Shown here: piece by piece, positions 45,714 to 52,785 of the stretch
How positions within the stretch are numbered: the first letter of the stretch is position 1
How the letters are laid out: each line of letters begins with the position of its first letter
NCBI GenBank assembly: GCA_020350885.1
Contig: CP070727.1
Coordinates: forward strand, 3,046,970 to 3,110,969
Origin: a bacterium
GTDB taxonomy: Bacteria > Krumholzibacteriota > Krumholzibacteriia > Krumholzibacteriales > Krumholzibacteriaceae
Length of the DNA: 64,000 nucleotides
Direction: 5' to 3'
Program-made: the position numbers and the translations under genes
Notes under the pieces: generated by a model
The model's input: only the letters and a program-made list of their open reading frames with translations
The model's database searches: none
What the model was told of the DNA's origin: nothing

Positions 45714-46319
45714 CTAGGTGCGCCGGTAGCTGCGAAGCAGCCCGATCACCTTCCCCTGAACCTCGACCTCGTCCGCAGGGAGCACCATCTCGCCCATGGC
45801 CGGGTTCGAAGGCCTGAGCCTCACCCTGCTCCCATCCTGGTGGAAGCGTTTCACCGTGGCCTCGGCGCCCCGCAGCAGCACGACCGCCAGCGTTCCGTTC
45901 TCGACCCGCCTGCGTTTCTCCACCACGATAAGGTCACCGTCGAGAATCCCGTCGCCCACCATCGACTCGCCCTTCACGCGAAGCACGAAGGTCTCCCCCT
46001 GCCCGACGATCCCGGGCGGGAGCGGGATGCTCTCGGGAACCTCCACCGCTTCGATCGGCGCGCCGGCCGCCACGATCCCCAGGAGTGGCACCTCCACCGC
46101 CCGGCCACCGGCGAGCGGCTCGATCGAGCGTGCCTTGTTCCAACCCCGTTTCAGGAAGCCTTTCCGCGCGAGGTTCGCCAGGTGCTCATGGACCGTGCTC
46201 ACCGCCGAGAGGCCGAAGTGGGCGGCGATCTCCTCCAGGGAGGGGGCATACCCTTTCTCCGCCTGGAAGGAACGAACGAAATCGAGTATCTCACGCTGCC
46301 GCCTGGTCAGATAGACCAT
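45714..46319 (-). CDS. lexA: SOS repressor LexA
   Basis: LexA represses SOS genes and cleaves itself when RecA filaments form. The winged-helix domain (1-70) has LTRRQREILDFVRSF and SLEEIAAHFGLSAVSTVHEHL. The S24 domain carries the cleavage Ala-Gly in GIVAAGAP (about 80-87), the nucleophile Ser in KGESMVGDGI and the Lys in GAEATVKRF. Length 201 is standard. The promoter contains a direct repeat likely to be the operator. It heads the mutasome operon on the minus strand. Confidence 0.96.
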   Translation of the reverse strand: MVYLTRRQREILDFVRSFQAEKGYAPSLEEIAAHFGLSAVSTVHEHLANLARKGFLKRGWNKARSIEPLAGGRAVEVPLLGIVAAGAPIEAVEVPESIPLPPGIVGQGETFVLRVKGESMVGDGILDGDLIVVEKRRRVENGTLAVVLLRGAEATVKRFHQDGSRVRLRPSNPAMGEMVLPADEVEVQGKVIGLLRSYRRT

Positions 46320-46349
46320 CGGTACCTCCCCTTAAAGCAATCCACTAGA

Positions 46350-46378
46350 AGACTACCCGAACAAAAACCGAAAGTCAA
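46350..46378 (-). promoter_or_regulatory. lexA promoter with candidate LexA operator
   Basis: On the minus strand TTGACT (46378-46373), 17 nt and TAGTCT (46355-46350) form the promoter. Within the spacer, TTCGG occurs twice with an 11-base period (46372-46368 and 46361-46357), one helical turn. That spacing is like the direct-repeat LexA boxes of alphaproteobacteria (GTTC-N7-GTTC), although the bases differ. It suggests that LexA represses its own gene and the downstream polymerases. Confidence 0.55.
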
Positions 46379-46421
46379 GAAAAAAGTGCCGCCCCAGAAA
46401 TACTAATAACTTATGTCAGTC

Positions 46422-46450
46422 TTTCAATTTCGGGTGAAATATGGTATCAT
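46422..46450 (+). promoter_or_regulatory. Possible promoter with palindrome for the Smr gene
   Basis: TTTCAA (46422-46427), 17 nt and TATCAT (46445-46450) precede the Smr gene. The spacer contains the palindrome ATTTC-GGGT-GAAAT (46427-46440), which could be an operator. The protein that binds it is unknown. Confidence 0.35.
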
Positions 46451-46483
46451 TAAAATCCCGCTTCTGCTGCATATGCGGCAGGA

Positions 46484-46807
46484 ATGGTTCAAGAACCTGT
46501 AATGCGAGAGGAGCGCGGCAGCCGGGACGTGGACGAGCCTGTCGGAATTCCCATCGACGGGATACTGGACCTTCATACCTTCGAGCCCCGCGATGTGAAG
46601 GACCTGGTTCCCGAATACCTTTCGGAATGCCGGAGGCGAGGTATCCTGCAGGTACGGATCGTTCATGGGAAAGGGAGCGGCGCCCTGCGGGAGACGGTAC
46701 ATGCGGTCCTCTCCCGCCTGCCCGGGGTCGAGTCATTCCGGCTTGCCGACGAACACGGCGGCGGGTGGGGCGCTACGATCGTCACGCTGAGGAGCGAGAA
46801 TGGATAA
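46484..46807 (+). CDS. Smr domain protein
   Basis: The 107-residue protein is essentially one Smr domain, with the two defining motifs: LDLHTFEP (about 29-36) and [11 protein letters not shown] (about 59-69). Smr domains act as nucleases on RNA or branched DNA in some proteins, and free-standing ones also occur. Here no MutS2 part is present. Start ATG 46484; ATG 46502 is possible. The end overlaps the next gene by 8 nt, so the two are cotranscribed, though a functional link is not obvious. Confidence 0.9.
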   Translation: MVQEPVMREERGSRDVDEPVGIPIDGILDLHTFEPRDVKDLVPEYLSECRRRGILQVRIVHGKGSGALRETVHAVLSRLPGVESFRLADEHGGGWGATIVTLRSENG

Positions 46808-47948
46808 GGCACGTTGTATTCTGTTCCTTGTAGCCACCCTGGCGGCCTGTTCGGCATCCGCCGCATACGCCTGGGACGGCTCCACTCCGCTCATCATCGA
46901 TCATCACTGCGCGGAGCTATCCCATATTCCGATGGCGTGGATCGACTCCGTCCAGGCCAACATGAAATTCCACTTCGCCCACACCTCACATGGCAGCCAG
47001 CTCAGGGACGGCCTCTACACGATAGAGGACGAGGACTTCGCATACAGCTTTGCCTACATGAACAGGTCCCTGCCAGAGGAACCGGGTGCCTTCTGCATAT
47101 TCAACGGCCAGGAGCATGACACGTACATCACACCGGACGAATACTGGATGACTGAAACGGGGATGAACTATACACGGGATGTCCTCGACCACAATCCGAC
47201 CATCAACGTATCGACATTCGCCTGGTGCAGCGAGCTGAATTCCTACTCGGAGGGTACCGTCCAGGCCTACCTCGACTCCATCACGGTACTCGAATCGGAG
47301 TACCCCGATGTGACATTCATCTATATGACGGGAAACGCACAGGGCACCGATGCAGAGGGCTACAACCGGTTCCTTCGAAACGAGCAAATCAGGCAGTACT
47401 GCCTTGCCTACAACAAGGTCCTCTATGACTTCGCCGACCTCGACTGCTGGTGGTTCGATTCGACCACCGGAGTATGGGAAATGAATTACTACGAATACGA
47501 AGGTGACACCATTCCGGTCGAGCACCCCGAGTTTACCGGGAGCAATTGCAGCCATGCCAACTTGGCGAGCTGCTATCAGAAGGGAGAGGCTACCTGGTGG
47601 GTTATGGCCCGCCTTGCAGGCTGGCAGGTCGGCATCGCCGATGCCGGAACGGGCGGCATCGACACTTCCCCCTTCACCCTCGGCCAGAACTACCCGAATC
47701 CCTTCAGCGGATCAACCGTCATACACTACTCCCTGAGGTGGTCCATGCACATCGAGCTCAGTATCTATAACATTGCCGGGCAGCTCGTCAGAATGCTCCA
47801 TAGCGGAGCACAAGAGCACGGCCCGTACAACGCATTATGGAACGGGCACGATACAGACGGAACACCCCTCGCAAGCGGCATCTACTTCTACCGGCTCACG
47901 GACCCGTCAGGGAGAAGCGAGACACGGAAGATGATCCTTCTGAAATAA
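46800..47948 (+). CDS. Secreted protein with C-terminal sorting (T9SS/FlgD-like) domain
   Basis: A signal peptide (1-24) is followed by a domain of about 260 residues with [27 protein letters not shown] and a late [11 protein letters not shown], which reads like an SGNH-type hydrolase fold; this assignment is weak. The last 90 residues are a module typical of FCB bacteria: [21 protein letters not shown], then [15 protein letters not shown] and GIYFYRL, ending in KMILLK (quoted pieces at about 295-382). Such domains direct secretion through the type IX system or attach to the outer surface. It is the best lineage clue in the window. Confidence 0.85.
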   Translation: MDKARCILFLVATLAACSASAAYAWDGSTPLIIDHHCAELSHIPMAWIDSVQANMKFHFAHTSHGSQLRDGLYTIEDEDFAYSFAYMNRSLPEEPGAFCIFNGQEHDTYITPDEYWMTETGMNYTRDVLDHNPTINVSTFAWCSELNSYSEGTVQAYLDSITVLESEYPDVTFIYMTGNAQGTDAEGYNRFLRNEQIRQYCLAYNKVLYDFADLDCWWFDSTTGVWEMNYYEYEGDTIPVEHPEFTGSNCSHANLASCYQKGEATWWVMARLAGWQVGIADAGTGGIDTSPFTLGQNYPNPFSGSTVIHYSLRWSMHIELSIYNIAGQLVRMLHSGAQEHGPYNALWNGHDTDGTPLASGIYFYRLTDPSGRSETRKMILLK

Positions 47949-48092
47949 CATTCGAGACACCCACTCACGAACAGATACCCCCACAGGTACCGCCATCGCA
48001 TTCCTCCACCCCTCATGAACCTTGTTGTATTACGACACGGGTAACGGTATCATACCATCCCAGGTAAATTCATTCGCCCGGGAGGGCAAACC

Positions 48093-49604
48093 ATGTACAC
48101 GGTCTCGTATACGAAAAGAAGAACGTTCCCCACAATTGCACTCGCCCTCCTCGTACTCCTCTCCGCACTTCTCATCAGGTTATACCCGGTAGAGAGCGAA
48201 TCGTTTGCCAACGATGCGATCATGTCCCAGATGGCTGCACAGAAGGGCTTCACGGCCAATGCAATGGACAGGGGGGATATACTCTCGGAGCGCCGCGGCC
48301 ATCCGCCGCTACTCGCTTACATTATCATACTTAACAACCGTGTCTTTGGATCGGGTCCGTTCAGTGCCCGCCTCTTTTCGATCATCGCCGGGAGTCTCAG
48401 CTGCCTTGCCGTCTTTCTCGCCGTCGCCCTCCTTACCCAGGGGCTGCACCGGCGACTCATCGGCGCGCTCTTCGGAGGGTGGATGGTATGCTTTCTCCCC
48501 GTCCATCTCTACGCGAGCCGCTCCTCGAACTGGGATGCCGTCTACTCATTGCTCGCACTCTGTTCGCTCATCTTCGTGTCACGCTACATTGCGAGGGGTA
48601 GCCGTACACATCTCGTGACCGCGGGGGTATGTGCGGCCCTGGCTTTTCTCACGTGTGAGATCGGGCTCCTGCTCATTCCCGCCTTTGCCGTTGCCTTTTA
48701 CTTCGACATCAGGCGCAACCCGATAGGAATGGTTGTAAGAGATTGGTTGTGTCTCGCCATCCTGGTGATCGCCATCGTACTCTTCCTCTGGCCGGCCGGG
48801 ATACTCAAGTTCGATATAGCCTCTACCATTAGGTTCCGGCTCTATGATTCGGCGATCGCCAAACGGAATCTCCCCTGGTTCATGTTTTACATCGAGCTCT
48901 ACAGGCAGGCACCGGCATTTACGATCATGGCCGTATTCGGCATTGTTTCCTTTCTACTCATGCCGTTCTTCCAGCACGGCAGCAGCGATCGGCAGAAGCA
49001 CGGACATGCATCGACATTCCGAACGCTCCTCCCCTTTGCGGTCTATATCGTCTCGGCGTTCGTCGTGAGCCTCAAGAACACACTGGTATGGGTCCACCAT
49101 ATAACCGACATGCTGCCTCCCCTGGCGGTACTCTTCTCCGTCTCGATCGTCATTGCAGCACAGGCCCTGTACCGGACCGGCAGGATCATTCTCCTCGCAG
49201 CCTGCCTCACCGCCCTCGCATTTTCGATACCGCCTGCAATGACCGACGATCCGGATATTGTCGGGCCGCAGGAACATCCGGGATTTCTGGGAATCGCCGA
49301 CTACTTCGAGGACCTGCCCGATGCTCGTATCTATTACTACTACGCGGATCTCATGGCCTACTACCTGCCGCAGGCGCGCTTCGAGGGCACTCCCCCGCGG
49401 CACTGGACGGCCGAGAAGATACAACACGTGACGGAGACCGCCTACGATTACGTTGTCTCTGACTGGTCGATGGTCGGTGCCGAGTACCCGGATATCTTCA
49501 CCATCTCCATCGCACTGCGTCCCCGCTACCGGCTCGCGCACACCGTCATGCACCGGCGAACGGGACGGCCGGTCGCATGGATCTTCTCCCGCTCACACAA
49601 TTAA
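48093..49604 (+). CDS. GT-C type membrane glycosyltransferase
   Basis: The 503-residue protein has about ten membrane helices, and the first external loop contains ESESFANDAIMSQMAAQKG...RRGHPPLLAYIIIL. This is the acidic catalytic loop and HPPL motif of the PMT/ArnT/GT39 family (about 32-80). Such enzymes transfer a sugar from a polyprenyl phosphate donor to lipid or protein on the outside of the inner membrane. A C-terminal soluble part of about 120 residues follows the last helix. No sugar pathway genes are near, so the substrate is unknown. Confidence 0.85.
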   Translation: MYTVSYTKRRTFPTIALALLVLLSALLIRLYPVESESFANDAIMSQMAAQKGFTANAMDRGDILSERRGHPPLLAYIIILNNRVFGSGPFSARLFSIIAGSLSCLAVFLAVALLTQGLHRRLIGALFGGWMVCFLPVHLYASRSSNWDAVYSLLALCSLIFVSRYIARGSRTHLVTAGVCAALAFLTCEIGLLLIPAFAVAFYFDIRRNPIGMVVRDWLCLAILVIAIVLFLWPAGILKFDIASTIRFRLYDSAIAKRNLPWFMFYIELYRQAPAFTIMAVFGIVSFLLMPFFQHGSSDRQKHGHASTFRTLLPFAVYIVSAFVVSLKNTLVWVHHITDMLPPLAVLFSVSIVIAAQALYRTGRIILLAACLTALAFSIPPAMTDDPDIVGPQEHPGFLGIADYFEDLPDARIYYYYADLMAYYLPQARFEGTPPRHWTAEKIQHVTETAYDYVVSDWSMVGAEYPDIFTISIALRPRYRLAHTVMHRRTGRPVAWIFSRSHN

Positions 49605-49708
49605 AACCGGCTACATCGAATATCGCCTGAAGTATGTGGGGATACATCGCCGCTTCCCGAAGGATATCCCCGTTGGGTGAGACGACTAGAAGACCTGGCA
49701 GGTTTTCC

Positions 49709-50257
49709 TTACTGGTACATGCTTTTGATCGCACCCCAGCTGGCTTCATCCACACCAGTAGGACCGCAGCCATTGATATACAGCTGCGTAAAGTTGGTAC
49801 ATGGTTCGACGGGAAATCCGGGCTCGCAGCTGGCGACCTGAAGCGCTCCCACTGCGGGATGCGGCAGTATTCGAACGACTGAATACTCCAGATCAGTTAC
49901 CCAGAGATCCTGGCAATGGGACCACGTCCAATCCATAACGCAATCCCGGAAACAGACAGTAACGCCTTCATCCCATGGTCCTTCTATCCAGCATTCAATA
50001 CTCGGGTAATGGGGGGTTATAGTGCTCTGAATAACATTTTGAGGGTATTCGATCACAAACTCGAGGCACATGATGCCCCTTTCACTCGGGAGGAAATAGA
50101 TATACATCTGAACGAGGTAGAGTGGAACACCCTCGGTACACCAGCTGGAACGGGCCTCATCGATGAAGAGTCCGATGTATGGCTTTGAGGGAAGCTGGGC
50201 CGATACTGTACCCGTAACTAACAGAGAGATGATAACAAACGATAGTATATACCGCAT
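49709..50257 (-). CDS. Small secreted Cys-rich protein with WGxIKxxY tail
   Basis: The start ATG 50257 has GGGGAGGT upstream; the longer frame to 50299 is not used. A signal peptide (1-20) is followed by a beta-rich domain with seven cysteines, likely disulphide-bonded outside the cytoplasm. The protein ends GVDEASWGAIKSMYQ. The CBM6-like protein at 506 ends VEDDTWGSIKQIYRR, so a short C-terminal signature is shared. I do not recognise the family. It is convergent with the glycosyltransferase gene. Confidence 0.7.
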   Translation of the reverse strand: MRYILSFVIISLLVTGTVSAQLPSKPYIGLFIDEARSSWCTEGVPLYLVQMYIYFLPSERGIMCLEFVIEYPQNVIQSTITPHYPSIECWIEGPWDEGVTVCFRDCVMDWTWSHCQDLWVTDLEYSVVRILPHPAVGALQVASCEPGFPVEPCTNFTQLYINGCGPTGVDEASWGAIKSMYQ

Positions 50258-50512
50258 AGTTACCTCCCCAGAAGAGCTCCTTGTATGTGGAAACACCATT
50301 TAAAGTATACACAAAACGACAGGAAAATCCAACCCTCGATGCCGATCCCTGAACACGAGGGTATGGATCGAATTCATGCAATACCTTACTCTTTATTCAG
50401 AACTTGTTAAGTGGTACGCCGGAACCTTTGCGTGTATAGTTCACGTAGCACAAGAGGAAATCGGATAATCTCACATTCTTCGACGTATAAGATAGTAGAG
50501 AAGGAGGATGAG

Positions 50513-51724
50513 ATGAACAGGATATTCACCGTTCCGTGTGCTCTCGTGATCGTACTGATAATCATACCATGCATCCACACCGCAGCGTCAACCGCTGCCG
50601 ATCGTAATCCCGTTGTCACCGGCAACTCGGAATTCGCCGTCGATATCTATTCGAAGCTGAAAGCGACCGAGGGAAATCTCTTTTTTTCTCCGTACAGCAT
50701 TTCGACGGCATTGGCCATGACCTACGCCGGTGCCCGGGGCAATACGGCGAAAGAGATGGCCGATGTTCTTTATTTCTCGCTCGAACAGGAGAAGCTCCAT
50801 CACGCCTTCGCAGATCTGGAATCGGACCTGAATGCAATAACCGGGCAGGGGCATATCCAGCTCCTTATTGCCAACTCCCTCTGGCCCCAGAGGGACTACC
50901 CGTTTCGAGAAGAATTCCTCTCTCTCGTCGAGAAGCACTACGGCACCCCGATCACGCCGGTCGACTTTGCGGGAGCCACCGAGGAGGCACGCAGGATCAT
51001 AAACGGCTGGGTCGAGAAGAAGACGATCAAAAAGATAAAGGACCTTATCCGGGAAAGGGACCTCACGTCGGCGACCGTCCTCGCCCTGGTGAACGCCATC
51101 TATTTCAAGGGAGACTGGGCCAGCAAGTTCGATCCGGAGCAAACGAGGTTGTCCGATTTTACCACTGCGGAAGGCGGGACGATTCGTGTCCCAATGATGC
51201 ATCAGAGACGGAAATTCGGGTACCGGAAGCTCGAAGATGTGCAGGTGCTCGAGCTGCCGTACGTGGGTGGGCAGCTCTCGATGCTGATTGTCTTACCGAC
51301 AGAGCCGCTCGGTCTCACAGAGCTCGAAAGCAAGCTATCAACCGAGCTGCTCGAGATCTGGATCTCCGCGCTCCCCATGGAGGCGGTGGATGTCTACCTC
51401 CCAAGGTTCACAATCACATGGGGAACGTTCGATCTAGTGGAGCCCATGCAGGAGCTGGGAATGAAGGATGCATTCCTCAGCGGACGGGCCGACTTTTCCG
51501 GTATGGATGGAACCCGATCACTCGTCATCGATCGAATTCTCCACAAGGCCTTCATCGAGGTGAACGAGAAGGGCACCGAGGCCGCGGCTGCGACCGCCGT
51601 GATAATGCTCAAGGGACCACGGCCGCATCGATTCTGTGCGGACCACCCGTTCCTGTTTCTGATCCGGGAAAACTCGACGGGGAGCATCCTCTTTCTCGGA
51701 CGTGTCGTAGATCCCGGTGCATAG
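50513..51724 (+). CDS. Serpin (secreted protease inhibitor)
   Basis: The open frame begins at 50411, but ATG 50513 has AAGGAGG upstream and gives a signal peptide (about 1-28). The 403-residue protein shows the serpin fold order: NLFFSPYSISTALAMTYAGARGNTAKEM, TVLALVNAIYFKGDW, VPMMHQ and DHPFLFLIRENSTGSILFLGRV. The hinge is VNEKGTEAAAATAV, with the small residues needed for loop insertion, so it is predicted inhibitory. The reactive loop after the hinge is about two residues shorter than in alpha-1-antitrypsin, so the P1 residue is not clear. Role likely defence against foreign proteases. Confidence 0.93.
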   Translation: MNRIFTVPCALVIVLIIIPCIHTAASTAADRNPVVTGNSEFAVDIYSKLKATEGNLFFSPYSISTALAMTYAGARGNTAKEMADVLYFSLEQEKLHHAFADLESDLNAITGQGHIQLLIANSLWPQRDYPFREEFLSLVEKHYGTPITPVDFAGATEEARRIINGWVEKKTIKKIKDLIRERDLTSATVLALVNAIYFKGDWASKFDPEQTRLSDFTTAEGGTIRVPMMHQRRKFGYRKLEDVQVLELPYVGGQLSMLIVLPTEPLGLTELESKLSTELLEIWISALPMEAVDVYLPRFTITWGTFDLVEPMQELGMKDAFLSGRADFSGMDGTRSLVIDRILHKAFIEVNEKGTEAAAATAVIMLKGPRPHRFCADHPFLFLIRENSTGSILFLGRVVDPGA

Positions 51725-51838
51725 GGCGAGCGGTCGAAGGAGATTCAGACGGGAGCAAAAGAAAGCTCTCGAGCACGCACCACCACCAACAGAGTCGGGG
51801 CGATGGATCGTCATCCACCACCCCGTCCGTTTTCCGTC

Positions 51839-52012
51839 CTACTTCTTCGTCAACTCCTGAATGCGTTCCTTCACACCTTCGAGCTCCTTCTCGAGCTCTT
51901 CCCTGTATTCCTCCAGCATCTCCCGCTGCTCCCCTGCGGTCTGGAAACGCCGGAAGAACGGACCGCAACAACAATGGCCATGCATCCCATGATGCCTCGT
52001 CGGATTACACAT
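51839..52012 (-). CDS. Small Cys/His-rich coiled-coil protein
   Basis: Start at ATG 52012, after GGGGGTG at 8 nt, gives 57 residues; the open frame extends to 52057. The first third is rich in His and Cys (RHHGMHGHCCCGPFFRRF), and the rest is a coiled-coil (about 26-55). The Cys/His cluster suggests metal binding. The coiled-coil resembles the C-terminus of the neighbouring ArsR protein. It lies 119 nt downstream of that regulator gene on the same strand. Confidence 0.7.
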   Translation of the reverse strand: MCNPTRHHGMHGHCCCGPFFRRFQTAGEQREMLEEYREELEKELEGVKERIQELTKK

Positions 52013-52095
52013 TCCGTACACCCCCTTTCCCTGCGTTACAGAGTCATCACCGTACATATTCAGAGCCCTGAAACAAATAAAGTATTTAAAAAACT

Positions 52096-52106
52096 ACTTA
52101 ATTGAA
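52096..52106 (-). promoter_or_regulatory. Candidate ArsR operator upstream of the Cys/His-rich gene
   Basis: The plus strand reads ACTTAATTGAA here. A near-identical ACTTAATTAAA occurs upstream of the neighbouring arsR gene. A shared AT-rich element in front of both genes suggests control by the same regulator. Confidence 0.4.
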
Positions 52107-52130
52107 TTCGCAAAAAAATACGCACGGGTA

Positions 52131-52550
52131 TCATTCTCCCCTGCTCTTTATCTGCTCAATGCGCTTCGTGACCGATGCCAGCTCTTTCTCGATTCTTTTC
52201 TTGTACTTCTGCAGGGAACGCAATTCATCGTCGTCGCCCCCGTGAGGCCGTCTCGCCGAGCGATGGTTTCCATGCCACCCGCACGAACATATCCTGTTCA
52301 TGATACCCCTGCAATGTTCAAGCATCCGTTCGTCGACGGAATAGGGGATCCAGTACCCCCTCCGCTCGTTTCTGACGAGCCCCGCATGTTTCAGCACCTT
52401 TAGATGTTGGGATACCGCCGCCGGGGTTACCTCGACGAGCTCTGCGAGCCTCTTCACGCCGAGCGGTCCCTTCTCCTTCAGTATCTCGAAGATCCTCAGC
52501 CTCGTCTCGACGCTGAGCGCCCTGAACATCTCACATGGATTCGTGTTCAT
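52131..52550 (-). CDS. ArsR family regulator with Cys-rich coiled-coil tail
   Basis: ATG 52550 has AGCAGGAG upstream; 139 residues result. The winged-helix domain (1-80) shows LSVETRLRIFEILKEKGPLGV and TPAAVSQHLKVLKHAGLVRNER. After the wing come ICSCGWHGNH (a Cys-x-Cys with His residues, a likely metal site) and a C-terminal coiled-coil ending RIEKELASVTKRIEQI. That tail is similar to the partner at 51839, which suggests the two proteins could pair. The likely role is a metal- or redox-responsive repressor of itself and the small gene. Confidence 0.88.
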   Translation of the reverse strand: MNTNPCEMFRALSVETRLRIFEILKEKGPLGVKRLAELVEVTPAAVSQHLKVLKHAGLVRNERRGYWIPYSVDERMLEHCRGIMNRICSCGWHGNHRSARRPHGGDDDELRSLQKYKKRIEKELASVTKRIEQIKSRGE

Positions 52551-52585
52551 ACTCCTGCTACCCATCCGAAAGCATTTTAGCACTC

Positions 52586-52596
52586 ACTTAATTAAA
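52586..52596 (-). promoter_or_regulatory. Candidate ArsR operator upstream of the second arsR gene
   Basis: ACTTAATTAAA on the plus strand, about 36 nt before the arsR start codon, matches the element at 52096-52106 except for one base. It lies near a TAAAAT that could be the -10 box, so it is well placed for autoregulation. Confidence 0.4.
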
Positions 52597-52785
52597 GCGG
52601 GATGACGAATCCATGTCAAGAGATTTTACCTGCCGGGCACGGGCGGTTTTATGCCGATCGCATGGAAACCGATTCCATCACTTCAAGTTGACTTTTATCA
52701 AGTAAGGCATTATCTTCTCTCAGAAGCCGCTCACATTACACCAACCACTACAGAACACCAATCCTTCCACTTTCGGGGGTGTAAA

